A stretch of 64,000 nucleotides of DNA from positions 1-64,000 of the forward strand of contig CACMNV010000002.1 of the NCBI GenBank assembly GCA_902615025.1, in the 5' to 3' direction. The notes beneath the pieces were generated by a model. It was given only the letters and a program-made list of their open reading frames with translations, was not told the DNA's origin and searched no databases. A program made the translations under genes and the position numbers. This document shows, piece by piece, positions 26,734-35,036 of the stretch (positions are counted from its first letter, which is position 1; each line of letters begins with the position of its first letter). Source of the DNA: an uncultured SAR116 cluster alpha proteobacterium. Its GTDB lineage: Bacteria; Pseudomonadota; Alphaproteobacteria; Puniceispirillales; Marisalimonadaceae.

Positions 26734-27558
26734 TTACCTTTTCATTGTTCCCTTGTCCCAAGAAGCGTAGTCAGGTGAACCTTCAACAATAATGTCTCCT
26801 TTGTATCCAAATTCAACCATATGTACTGTAACACTGGGTTCATTATATATAATTACTGAATATGATTCGGGTAAATATGAAGCAGATAAAAGGTATTTTT
26901 CAGAAAAGTTTGGATATCCAGCATGATTAGTTCCTCTCGGAGCACTAACTGGGATCCCACAAAATGAACCAGATAATGGCATATGACAATGACCAAAAAA
27001 TATGTGTTTAACTTTTTCTTTATATTTTCTTAAAACTTGTTCTAAATATGTTGTGTCTAATAACATTATTTTGTCTGTCGGAATAATATAAGTAGGTATT
27101 GGGTTATGATGCATAAAAATGAAACATTGATTTTCTAAATCACTTAAAGTTTTATCAAGCCAATCAGCTCTTTTTTTACAAAAAAAACCTGCATGAGTTT
27201 CTGGACCCCAAGTATCTAGAAAAATTCCATTGCCCTCAGAAAAACTTTTATGGTATTGAACAAAGCCTTCATCGTTGACAAAATTTGGGAAAATTTTTGA
27301 AAAAATTTCTCTATCATCGTGATTACCAATACAGAGGTAAGTTGGAACTGTTAACTTAGATATTTTTTCTTTCAAAAACTCATAATCCGCTTTTTCTCCC
27401 CAGTCAGATAAATCTCCTGAGATTATTAATGCTTCAATATCGTTATGATTTTTGAATGCATCATTCAATGCAAGTTCAAAATTTAAAATTGGATCTCGAC
27501 CTAAAATAGTTTTACCTGGACTAGTCAAATGGATATCTGTTAATTGTAATATTTTCAA
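26734..27558 (-). CDS. Calcineurin-like phosphodiesterase, GpdQ/class III PDE type
   Basis: 274 residues. Dinuclear metal motifs: QLTDIHLT, ISGDLSDWG, CIGNHDD, FMHHNP and FFGHCHMP. This set is typical of GpdQ, CpdA and Rv0805-like enzymes that hydrolyse phosphodiesters. Between a Ugp-like transporter and phn genes it probably cleaves imported or cytoplasmic phosphodiesters such as glycerophosphodiesters. Cyclic nucleotides are the other option. No signal peptide, so cytoplasmic. It runs 15 bp behind the PHP gene. Confidence 0.82.
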   Translation of the reverse strand: MKILQLTDIHLTSPGKTILGRDPILNFELALNDAFKNHNDIEALIISGDLSDWGEKADYEFLKEKISKLTVPTYLCIGNHDDREIFSKIFPNFVNDEGFVQYHKSFSEGNGIFLDTWGPETHAGFFCKKRADWLDKTLSDLENQCFIFMHHNPIPTYIIPTDKIMLLDTTYLEQVLRKYKEKVKHIFFGHCHMPLSGSFCGIPVSAPRGTNHAGYPNFSEKYLLSASYLPESYSVIIYNEPSVTVHMVEFGYKGDIIVEGSPDYASWDKGTMKR

Positions 27559-27573
27559 TTTCTTCTCCCGTAA

Positions 27574-28494
27574 TTAATAAATTTCATCTAACCAATAAGG
27601 ATTAGACCAAGCATATTTTCCATACTCGTTTAATACTGTTACTCTAAAAAAACTTGTATCAAGCTTATTTAAATCAAATTTGGCACTTGTAATGTTGTAA
27701 CCATTTTTGGAAAGGCAGGTATTAGAGGAGCCTGAAATCATTATGTGTGAAGCTGGACTACATTGTATTAAGAGTTCATTATCATCAAGTTCTATATTAT
27801 GTATTGCTATCCCTGTAGAAGAGTAATAATTGCCATTTTTAAGAGAATATAAAATATTTTGTATAGACAGGTTTTTGCATTTTACGAATACCCAACCTCC
27901 TAAAGCATCTTCTTTATGAAAATGCGAATCGTCAGATGCAGTTAGTAAAATTTTTTTATTATTATTTAGTAGGAAGTCAGCTGTAGCTATTCCACTACCT
28001 CTATTTGAGCTAATTGTTGCGGCGTGATTATAGATTTCAACTGCGTGAGCATTACTTACTTTAATGGCCTCATCAGAAGATAATGAATACCACTCTGGAT
28101 GAGCTATTGTTACAAATGCTCCAGTCTCTATGATTCTGTTAAGTAGTTCATCTACTGTTTCATTATCAGATGCAATTTTGAAATCCAAAGGCAAACCGTT
28201 AGCAACAAGATGCCACAAGCCAGTTCTTTCGTACTTTTTTCCTTTTACATGAATTTCAGCACTTGGAATTGTAATAAAATCTTTAAAATTAAAATCAGAA
28301 ACATCATTTACACTTTCTGCAGCAAATCTCTTGTCATGCCATAAATGATCAGAAAGACATGTAAAATCATAGCTATATGATTTGTAAAACTCAATCACAG
28401 TTTTTGGTTTAAGCAGTCCGTCAGAGTAATCGCTATGTCCATGCAAATTGCCTTTGTAAAATTTTCCAGATTTGTCAAATGGTTTTAATTTCAT
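27574..28494 (-). CDS. PHP-domain phosphoesterase
   Basis: 306 residues. PHP metal motifs in order: GNLHGHSDYSDG, CLSDHLWH, IPSAEIHV, VTIAHPEW and LTASDDSHFH. The last about 80 residues form a beta-rich tail. PHP proteins hydrolyse phosphoesters; one PHP enzyme (PhnPP of Eggerthella) opens the ribosyl cyclic phosphate made by C-P lyase. Here it is placed directly upstream of the GpdQ-like gene, so it may act in series with it to release phosphate. No signal peptide is visible. Confidence 0.82.
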   Translation of the reverse strand: MKLKPFDKSGKFYKGNLHGHSDYSDGLLKPKTVIEFYKSYSYDFTCLSDHLWHDKRFAAESVNDVSDFNFKDFITIPSAEIHVKGKKYERTGLWHLVANGLPLDFKIASDNETVDELLNRIIETGAFVTIAHPEWYSLSSDEAIKVSNAHAVEIYNHAATISSNRGSGIATADFLLNNNKKILLTASDDSHFHKEDALGGWVFVKCKNLSIQNILYSLKNGNYYSSTGIAIHNIELDDNELLIQCSPASHIMISGSSNTCLSKNGYNITSAKFDLNKLDTSFFRVTVLNEYGKYAWSNPYWLDEIY

Positions 28495-28575
28495 ACTATC
28501 CCCTTTTTTAGAAGATCATTACGAAATAATTTTTCATTTTTTTTACAAATAATTTAATAAAAAGTTAAGTTTTAA

Positions 28576-29040
28576 TTACCAAAATTTCCACCATGGCTTA
28601 TCTTTTCCACCATTAGAAGAGTTTGTATCTTTTAGTGGTTCAATATCTTTTTTAACAGTCTCTAATCCACCCGTACCAGTCTGGCCAAATCTCTCAGATG
28701 CAGCCTTTTTGGCAATATCATATGCTTCTGTTAATTTTACTTTAGCTTCCTCAGGGTTGTTCTTCGAGCAAATTTCAAAACCTTCTAACATCATCTTTTC
28801 AACTTTCTCGGCATCTGATTTATCTATTCTAGGTAATTCTAATCTTATTCTCGCCCTTAACATAAGAAGATTAACATCATCACACTTATCAATAAGCTTT
28901 TGAAAAATTTCTTCTGTATTTACAAGTTTTCCGGCACCTTGTGATGCAGCTTCTTCAGTAAGTTCATTAACTGATTTTGTTTGAGCATACGTAATAAAAG
29001 GGAAAATGGCTATTACTATGGCAATAATTAATTTATTCAT
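28576..29040 (-). CDS. Secreted alpha-helical protein in the phosphonate-uptake operon, function unknown
   Basis: 154 residues with a clear signal peptide (LIIAIVIAIFPFITYAQ, cut near residue 19). The mature part is charged and helical, with two Cys (DKCDD and EICSKN) that could form a disulfide, and ends in a Gly/Asn linker and the tail KPWWKFW. It lies 11 bp after the long phnE gene on the same strand, so it is probably co-transcribed. I recognise no family. A periplasmic accessory role is guesswork from position. Confidence 0.7.
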   Translation of the reverse strand: MNKLIIAIVIAIFPFITYAQTKSVNELTEEAASQGAGKLVNTEEIFQKLIDKCDDVNLLMLRARIRLELPRIDKSDAEKVEKMMLEGFEICSKNNPEEAKVKLTEAYDIAKKAASERFGQTGTGGLETVKKDIEPLKDTNSSNGGKDKPWWKFW

Positions 29041-29051
29041 TTAAAACTCCT

Positions 29052-30413
29052 CTAGTTATTTTTATCTTCAATACCAATTAATAATCTTCTTAGTTTGGCT
29101 GACATTGTGTCTATACACATAACTGCAATCAACACTAAGATTGCCATATATGCTACGTTTTCGAAGTCATTACCTGTCATAAGTGCACCTAAGAAATGTA
29201 AACCAATACCTCCAGCTCCCATTGCCCCAATAATAACTGCTGCTCGCGTGTTTGATTCTAAGTAATATAAACTTTGAGATATGAAGATTGGCATTATTTG
29301 TGGAATTATTCCAAATCTGTGCTGAAGGACTTTGTTTGCTCCAGTCGATTGAATTCCTTCTTTTTCTTTTTTATCAGTATTTTCAATAGCTTCAGACATT
29401 AATTTTCCGAGCGTGCCTGTATCTGTGAATGCTATTGCAAAGATACCAGTAAACAAACCAGGTCCAAAAGCTCTTAAAAATATTAGACTCCAAATAAGCA
29501 TATCAATACCACGTAACATGTCAAAAAGTCTTCTTAGGAAAAATCTAATTGAGGAAAGTGGGGTAACATTGTAAGCAGCAAGAAAAGCTAATGGAAGTCC
29601 AACAATAGAGGCTATTAACGTGCCAAGAATAGCCATTAATAAAGTTTCGACCATAGCAAATAATACAGTATCATGATGCCAAATTTCGTTTCCCCAAAAT
29701 TCTTTTATCACTAAATTAAAGTTTGAGATTTCAGGATCGATCCTATTTTTATCAAACATAAGTGCGATACCTTCGAAAAACCCTTTTCCCTCCAAGGGAC
29801 TATTAAAATCAAACCAAAAATATTTCCATCCTAACTCATATCTATGAACTTCAACTTTTGATCCGTAAACTTGAAGTCTTTCATATAAAGAAGGCCTAAC
29901 TTCAACTTTATTTTCAGTTGCACGCATCCAACTTGGTAACAACTCTTCTTTACCAACATAGTTTTCTACATAAGGTTTGCCTTGTTGATTAAGTTTGAAA
30001 ACAAAAGTTTCTTTTGTTTTTGGAAAATTTCTCATTTCAACCCTGTCAGGAAAAAAAACAAATTTTCCACCATTTTCAAAATTCACAGTTGTAGATTTCT
30101 TTTGATTGTCTCTGATCAACCATGATGGATCTTGTTTATAAACCTCTCTATATCCACCTTCAAATCGTACATCGATCTTTTCGGGCTCTTTCCAATTCAT
30201 TTTTATGTGATCTTTGTGAGCATATATATCCAGCATAAACATAGATGCTCTATCATTATTCCATTTTTTGGCTAATCCTGGTAAATTGAAATGGATTATA
30301 GACCCAATTAAGTAAATCAAAAAAACACAAGCTGAAATAATGAGAACTCTAATATGCTTTTTATGCTTTATTTCTACTTCATTGGTAATGTCATGAGTTA
30401 TAGCATAATTCAT
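29052..30413 (-). CDS. phnE: PhnE-type phosphonate/phosphate permease with large periplasmic N-terminal domain
   Basis: 453 residues. One N-terminal helix (about 24-44) is followed by about 200 mainly polar, probably periplasmic residues with many aromatics, then the permease core with five or six helices and the coupling block EGIQSTGANKVLQHRFGIIPQIMP. The C-terminal MGAGGIGLHFLGALM matches the PhnE family. Long PhnE proteins paired with short ones are known in rhizobia (PhoT/PhoE-like). It starts at the stop of the short phnE. Confidence 0.88.
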   Translation of the reverse strand: MNYAITHDITNEVEIKHKKHIRVLIISACVFLIYLIGSIIHFNLPGLAKKWNNDRASMFMLDIYAHKDHIKMNWKEPEKIDVRFEGGYREVYKQDPSWLIRDNQKKSTTVNFENGGKFVFFPDRVEMRNFPKTKETFVFKLNQQGKPYVENYVGKEELLPSWMRATENKVEVRPSLYERLQVYGSKVEVHRYELGWKYFWFDFNSPLEGKGFFEGIALMFDKNRIDPEISNFNLVIKEFWGNEIWHHDTVLFAMVETLLMAILGTLIASIVGLPLAFLAAYNVTPLSSIRFFLRRLFDMLRGIDMLIWSLIFLRAFGPGLFTGIFAIAFTDTGTLGKLMSEAIENTDKKEKEGIQSTGANKVLQHRFGIIPQIMPIFISQSLYYLESNTRAAVIIGAMGAGGIGLHFLGALMTGNDFENVAYMAILVLIAVMCIDTMSAKLRRLLIGIEDKNN

Positions 30414-31267
30414 TATTTATTATCTCCTATTAACCTACCTCTGAGAAATCTGGAGAAATAATCTAAGGAAATTATAGTGACAACTAATAAAAACATAATA
30501 GCTATAATTTCGTCCCCATATCTGAACTGAATTACAGCTGACAAAGCTTCCCCAATACCACCAGCTCCAACAAAACCTAGTATTGTTGAGGCGCGGACAT
30601 TTATTTCTAATCTTAACAGAGTATATGAAATAAAAAGAGGAACAACTTGTGGTATGACTGCAAATCTTATTCTAGCCCACCAACGAGCTCCACATGATTG
30701 CAAACCTTCAATTGGTTTGCTATCGGCGTTTTCAATTGCTTCGGAGAATAATTTTCCAAGAGCCCCAGCAGTATGAATCACAATTGCAATAACTGCAGGT
30801 AACTCTGATTTTCCCATTAAATATAAAAAAATCATAGCAATAACTAGTTCTGGAAATGATCTCAAAATATCCATAGTTCTTCTAGCGAAAGTAACGATAT
30901 ATGGATTTTTAATTAAATTTTTACTCGCAAACAAGCTTAGGAGAAGAGCAAAGATTGCCCCAAACAGAGTTGAAAAAAAAGCCATATTGATAGTAGATAT
31001 TAAATCTGGTAAATATTTAAAAACATACGCGTACCATCTCCAACCAGATTCAAAAGCTTCTTTGAAAAGATCAACAGGGTAATCGAAAAATTTACTTATT
31101 CCTCTTTCAAAACTACCAGCATTATTATTTTCTGCAATTGTAAGACCGCTTGATAGGAGAAAAATGATGGCCAAAATGCTGATTAAAGAATAAAGTAGTC
31201 TTTTAAAAGCCATAGCTTTCAAATTTTTTTCTATGGTATCAAAGCTTAATGCGATGTCTGAATTCAT
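30413..31267 (-). CDS. phnE: PhnE, phosphonate ABC transporter permease (short form)
   Basis: 284 residues. Core LFSEAIENADSKPIEGLQSC then GARWWARIRFAVIPQVVPLF, the PhnE coupling loop, and GFVGAGGIGEALSAVIQFRYGDE near the C-terminus. One N-terminal helix (LLYSLISILAIIFLLSSG) precedes a short periplasmic loop. It pairs with the long permease as the heterodimeric channel of PhnCDEE. Confidence 0.92.
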   Translation of the reverse strand: MNSDIALSFDTIEKNLKAMAFKRLLYSLISILAIIFLLSSGLTIAENNNAGSFERGISKFFDYPVDLFKEAFESGWRWYAYVFKYLPDLISTINMAFFSTLFGAIFALLLSLFASKNLIKNPYIVTFARRTMDILRSFPELVIAMIFLYLMGKSELPAVIAIVIHTAGALGKLFSEAIENADSKPIEGLQSCGARWWARIRFAVIPQVVPLFISYTLLRLEINVRASTILGFVGAGGIGEALSAVIQFRYGDEIIAIMFLLVVTIISLDYFSRFLRGRLIGDNK

Positions 31268-31301
31268 ATTGAAGTAACTCTAAAGTATAAAATTTTGTTA
31301 T

Positions 31302-31336
31302 AAAAAACGAAAGACAGTTTTTTCTGTCTTTCGTTT
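31302..31336 (-). terminator. Hairpin with T-run between phnD and phnE
   Basis: ACGAAAGACAG (31307-31317) and CTGTCTTTCGT (31324-31334) pair perfectly around a 6-nt loop. On the reverse strand TTTTTT follows. It sits 15 bp after the phnD stop and 40 bp before the short phnE, so it is likely a partial terminator that makes binding protein more abundant than permease. Confidence 0.75.
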
Positions 31337-31349
31337 AAGTATTAAATTA

Positions 31350-32315
31350 TTAGCCTTTTTTCTTTTTAGCTTCTAATTTTGCTTTTCTAGCCTTTACTAC
31401 AACTTCATAGAAAGAATGATCAACTGGAACCCAGGCTTTAACTATTCCATTAGCAACATCTTCGCTACATTTTGGATCGTTCTTAAGTATCCATTGTTTC
31501 ATTCCTACCATTACGTCTCTTGCCTCTTGAGGAAGTTTTTTAGGCATAACTATTGGACCGTTTGGAATAAGCTTTGAAGACCATACTTGTTGTAGGTCAT
31601 CCATATTTAAAATACCTTTATCTACCATTTTTCTTAAGTTACCAGATGTGTAACCTTCTTCCCATTTACCTACACCTGATACCCATGTTACACCTGCATC
31701 AACGTCACCATTTAGAACAGCTAATACGTTGTTTTCATGGCCACCAGAAAATTGTGTTCCAGAAAAATATGTATCTATATCAACATTATATAGTTCAGGA
31801 AGTTCAATAGATGGAATTAAATATCCAGATGTAGAGTTAGGGTCAGCAAAACCTAATTTTTTACCTTTTAGATCTTTCAGTGATTTAATACCAGAATCTT
31901 TTCTCGCTACCATCACTGAATAATAACCAGTATCACCAGTAGGTTGCATTCTTGTTAAAACTGGAGTAACAGCATCAGGATTTTGAAGGTAAATTCCTGC
32001 ATATCCGGAAGCTCCAAACCAACCATAGTCTAAGTTACCACCAAGCATTGATTCCATTGTTCCAGCATAATCTTTAAATGTAAACATTTTAGCTGGCACA
32101 TTATATGCTTTTTCAACATAATCTTTTAGACATCCATTTCTTGCGATGATATCCTGTGAAGCCTCGTCACCAAGAAAACCAATTCTGAACTCAGGCTGAA
32201 ATTTACTGAGGTCCATTTTTGGTCCATCGTATTTTTTATGGCCATCTGCAACTGCACTAGATACAACTAGTGCCATTGATAATGTCGTTATCATTTTTAA
32301 TAGATTTTTTATCAT
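31350..32315 (-). CDS. phnD: PhnD, phosphonate ABC transporter periplasmic binding protein
   Basis: 321 residues with signal peptide (MITTLSMALVVSSAVADG, cut near residue 24). Mature-protein motifs: FRIGFLGDEASQDIIARN, YGWFGASGYAGIY, KKLGFADPNSTSGYLIP and GVTWVSG, which line the phosphonate pocket in PhnD/PtxB-like proteins. The C-terminus is Lys-rich. Ligand range (alkylphosphonates, phosphite) cannot be set from sequence. Confidence 0.93.
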   Translation of the reverse strand: MIKNLLKMITTLSMALVVSSAVADGHKKYDGPKMDLSKFQPEFRIGFLGDEASQDIIARNGCLKDYVEKAYNVPAKMFTFKDYAGTMESMLGGNLDYGWFGASGYAGIYLQNPDAVTPVLTRMQPTGDTGYYSVMVARKDSGIKSLKDLKGKKLGFADPNSTSGYLIPSIELPELYNVDIDTYFSGTQFSGGHENNVLAVLNGDVDAGVTWVSGVGKWEEGYTSGNLRKMVDKGILNMDDLQQVWSSKLIPNGPIVMPKKLPQEARDVMVGMKQWILKNDPKCSEDVANGIVKAWVPVDHSFYEVVVKARKAKLEAKKKKG

Positions 32316-32350
32316 TATTTTCTCCTTTTTTTCCCTAAATTTTCTTATGT

Positions 32351-33163
32351 TTATGCAGTTTTCAATTCTGCATGCCCTAAAGAAACTGATGTCATAGTGC
32401 CTTCAAAAGCTTCCTCAGCCTCTGCACCGTAAATTTCTCTTGCTTTTTTATTAGTAAGTTTTGATGGTAAATCATCAAAAACCACCCTTCCATTTTGCAT
32501 TCCAATAATGCGATCGCAATACTGCTTTGCTGTATCCAAGGTATGAAGATTACAAATAACAGTAATTTTTTTCTCATCGTGAATTTTTCTAAGTGCCTCC
32601 ATTACAAGCCTTGCATTTAAAGGGTCTAATGAGGCTATTGGTTCATCGGCAAGAATTAATTTAGGTTCTTGCATCATAGCTCTGCATATTGCAACCCTCT
32701 GTTGCTGGCCACCAGAGAGTGTTTCAGCTCTTTGTAGAGCTGTTTGTATCATGCCAAACTTATCTAATAAATTTAGTGCTGTATGTCTTTCTTTAGATGT
32801 AAAAAGTTTTAAACTAGCACGAATAGTGGACATTTCATTTAATTTGCCCAACATCACGTTCGTAAGCACATCTAATCTTGGAACGAGGTTAAATTGTTGA
32901 AATATCATGGCACAATTTTTTTGCCATACGAGTTTATCTTTTTTGTTCAAATTTAATATATTTTGATTTTGGAAAAGAATTTCACCTGAGCTAGCATCCG
33001 TCAGTCTATTTATAGTTCTAAGCAAAGTAGATTTGCCAGCACCAGACCTCCCTATAATAGCTATCATTTCAGGTTTATCTACATTTATTGACACTTCATT
33101 AACTGCTTTAACTTGGTCAAAAAATTTACACACATTATTAATTTGCAGCATACGATTCTCCAT
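32351..33163 (-). CDS. phnC: PhnC, phosphonate ABC transporter ATPase
   Basis: 270 residues. Walker A GRSGAGKST, Q-loop IFQQFNLVPRLDVLTNVMLGKL (PhnC-typical), signature TLSGGQQQRVAICRAMMQEP, Walker B LILADEPIASLDP, and NLHTLDTAKQYCDRI with the switch His. First gene of phnCDEE and, by spacing, of the genes down to 26734. Confidence 0.93.
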   Translation of the reverse strand: MENRMLQINNVCKFFDQVKAVNEVSINVDKPEMIAIIGRSGAGKSTLLRTINRLTDASSGEILFQNQNILNLNKKDKLVWQKNCAMIFQQFNLVPRLDVLTNVMLGKLNEMSTIRASLKLFTSKERHTALNLLDKFGMIQTALQRAETLSGGQQQRVAICRAMMQEPKLILADEPIASLDPLNARLVMEALRKIHDEKKITVICNLHTLDTAKQYCDRIIGMQNGRVVFDDLPSKLTNKKAREIYGAEAEEAFEGTMTSVSLGHAELKTA

Positions 33164-33348
33164 AATTCTTGGATTCGTATACTGTTAATATTTCAAATTT
33201 GTTAAAATATTATTACTGAATTATTAAATTGAATTTTTATTAAAAAAATCAATAATTTAGTAATTAAAAAAAAAAATCTATTAAGTTTTTTTTATATATT
33301 ATTAATCCTCACAACAAATAATTTATTTAATTACAGAGAATCACTTTG
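33164..33348. promoter_or_regulatory. phnC upstream region
   Basis: 185 bp, very AT-rich. It carries CTGTAAT (33330-33336, phnC strand) as before plcP and phnM, then long A and T runs. No clear -35/-10 pair stands out over background. Confidence 0.35.
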
Positions 33349-33921
33349 TTAAATTTTCCAATTTAAAACAAAGTTTTTTTGTTCATTAGTATCAATGGAC
33401 CCAGGTCGATATTTTCTTATATATTGAATAGCAACTTTTGCTGTTATTCCTAATTTTACTAATAAAAGTGATGCCACTGTACCTGTTCTACCTAGACCTG
33501 CTTTACAGTGTATGACTATATTTTTTTCTTTTTTTAAAAATTTTTCTAGGTTTGAAAGAAGTAAATTTAATTCAAAAAGTGAACTTTTAGCGGGTATATC
33601 AAAGTCAGTGATAGGAAAATGAAACCAAAGAAAATTATTCAATTTAATTTTCTTTATTAAATCATCACACCCAAGTGTTTTTAATTCTGACGTCTCTACA
33701 AGAGATACAACAATATCAATCTTATGAAATTTAAAAATATTTAATGTTTTTTGAATTCCAATAATCTGATTATTAGCATCTAATATAGTTCCTGGACAAC
33801 CACACAACCCTAATTTTCCAAAATTTTGAGTATAATTAAACTCATTAAACATAGAATCTTTTAATGGAAGCCATGTAATTATATTATTTTTAACTGATTT
33901 ACTTGTTGAATTAATTTTCAT
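33349..33921 (-). CDS. Dual-specificity/tyrosine-type phosphatase
   Basis: 190 residues from the ATG at 33921; a start at 33990 would add 23 residues encoded within repeat C. The P-loop is VIHCKAGLGRTGTVASLLL, the CX5R signature with catalytic Cys and Arg, and DFDIPAKSSLFEL supplies the general-acid Asp region. The C-terminus IRKYRPGSIDTNEQKNFV resembles CDKN3-type phosphatases. Located directly upstream of phnC, it may release phosphate from a small molecule rather than act on proteins; that is inference from context. Confidence 0.85.
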   Translation of the reverse strand: MKINSTSKSVKNNIITWLPLKDSMFNEFNYTQNFGKLGLCGCPGTILDANNQIIGIQKTLNIFKFHKIDIVVSLVETSELKTLGCDDLIKKIKLNNFLWFHFPITDFDIPAKSSLFELNLLLSNLEKFLKKEKNIVIHCKAGLGRTGTVASLLLVKLGITAKVAIQYIRKYRPGSIDTNEQKNFVLNWKI

Positions 33922-33963
33922 ACATATAGATATACTTTTATTGATTGCAAAAATATTAAATTT
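33914..33963 (+). repeat. Repeat C, left part (copy 3)
   Basis: 50 bp matching 11357-11406 at 48 positions. On the reverse strand it contains TTGCAA, 16 bp, TATATG and the ATG of the phosphatase gene, so it looks like that gene's promoter and start. The matching block lies ahead of plcP. Confidence 0.75.
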
Positions 33964-34119
33964 CAAATTTTTGGTGTTTTTTGAATCCATATGATTTGAT
34001 TGTTAACGTTGGAATTTTTTTTTACCAATTTTATCTGAAACAAGCATGCATTTGACTATTGCTGATTAAACACAACAAAAAACCCCTCAGGGTCAATGGT
34101 CCCGTGATCATCGAATTTA

Positions 34120-34200
34120 ATATGTAAAATTTATTAAGAAAATACTCCGCTGATAAGTTTATTATTTTTTGGTATAATAAAACCCATGTTAGGTGACATT
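34120..34200 (+). repeat. Repeat B, copy 1 (promoter and start of the HGGxSTGP gene)
   Basis: Matches 8493-8573 without gaps, about five mismatches in 81 bp. It includes TATAAT at 34173-34178, only 7 bp before the ATG, so the mRNA would have almost no leader. Confidence 0.75.
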
Positions 34201-34572
34201 AAAAAGACAACAAAAAGAAACCTTTTAAAAGGAATACCCTGGCGTTTTGGCCCTAACTGGCCAGGTAAAAGATGTGAAGCAAAAACTAGAAAAGGCACAC
34301 CTTGTCAACGCCCAGCTAAACTACCAGTGGGTCGATGTAGGCTTCACGGAGGTGCTAGTACAGGCCCAAGGACCAAGGAAGGTTTAAAAAGATTAGCAGC
34401 CTCTAAAACTAAGCATGGACGCTATACAAAGATTGAAAGAGCAAAGGCTAAGGCTAAAGTTGAGCAAGGAAGAATAATTCGAAGTGAATTAAAAGAACTT
34501 GAAACATGGTTCATTGATCATGGATATTTGAAAAAGAATTGGCGTAAAGATTGGGATAATCTCTTAAAATAA
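34186..34572 (+). CDS. HGGxSTGP-motif protein, mobile-element associated
   Basis: 128 residues, basic. Residues about 28-60 have a Cys/His-rich block: CEAKTRKGTPCQRPAK, then GRCRLHGGASTGPRTKEG, the HGGxSTGPxT signature with a possible Cys3His metal site. The tail is helical and Lys-rich. Proteins with this motif are common in phages, plasmids and integrated islands; their function is not settled. It may bind nucleic acid. It has an intact promoter with TATAAT, and a decayed sister copy at 8493. Confidence 0.8.
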   Translation: MLGDIKKTTKRNLLKGIPWRFGPNWPGKRCEAKTRKGTPCQRPAKLPVGRCRLHGGASTGPRTKEGLKRLAASKTKHGRYTKIERAKAKAKVEQGRIIRSELKELETWFIDHGYLKKNWRKDWDNLLK

Positions 34573-34649
34573 AATTTAAAAAACTGAATCTAAGCTAAGT
34601 TGACCATTGTTACTAAACTTTTTTATCTGGAATTCATAAAGGTTTTATT

Positions 34650-34985
34650 TCATTTCATTTCATTTGATTTTGATTTTGATTCATGATGAAGAACTACAGT
34701 TCGTCCAGGACGTCTTTCAACCCAATAATCCTTCACATACTTATCAATATTTTTAAGAACTCTTGTCCTCTTGCTTCTGTCATTTATCCCAGCACTATCC
34801 CATTCTTTTAGGGTAAGTTCTAAGTAGGTCTTTATTGGTTTAGACATGTTCATATACCCACGTGCTACTAATAGCAGACGTGCAGTTGGGTCTGCAATGT
34901 TTTCCCTGATCCACCCAAAATAAATAGGACCTTTCAGAAATAACTTATCACGTTTTGCTCTTTGGGCATCTCTTAGGTTACTCAT
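34650..34985 (-). CDS. Small basic island protein, function unknown
   Basis: 111 residues, starting SNLRDAQRAKRDKLFLKGP. Mixed helical and basic, with ARLLLVARGYMNMSK and RRPGRTVVLHH. It lies 51 bp downstream of the integrase gene on the same strand. No helix-turn-helix is obvious to me. It could be an excisionase-like or element-specific factor, but nothing in the sequence shows this. Confidence 0.6.
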   Translation of the reverse strand: MSNLRDAQRAKRDKLFLKGPIYFGWIRENIADPTARLLLVARGYMNMSKPIKTYLELTLKEWDSAGINDRSKRTRVLKNIDKYVKDYWVERRPGRTVVLHHESKSKSNEMK

Positions 34986-35036
34986 ATTACTATCTCATAT
35001 TTATTATTAAGGAGAATATTAAGGATAAAGATACGG

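Noticed and set aside
34650-34985. AlpA-type excisionase
   Set aside because: Position by the integrase fits, but the protein lacks a recognisable helix-turn-helix and is longer than AlpA proteins.
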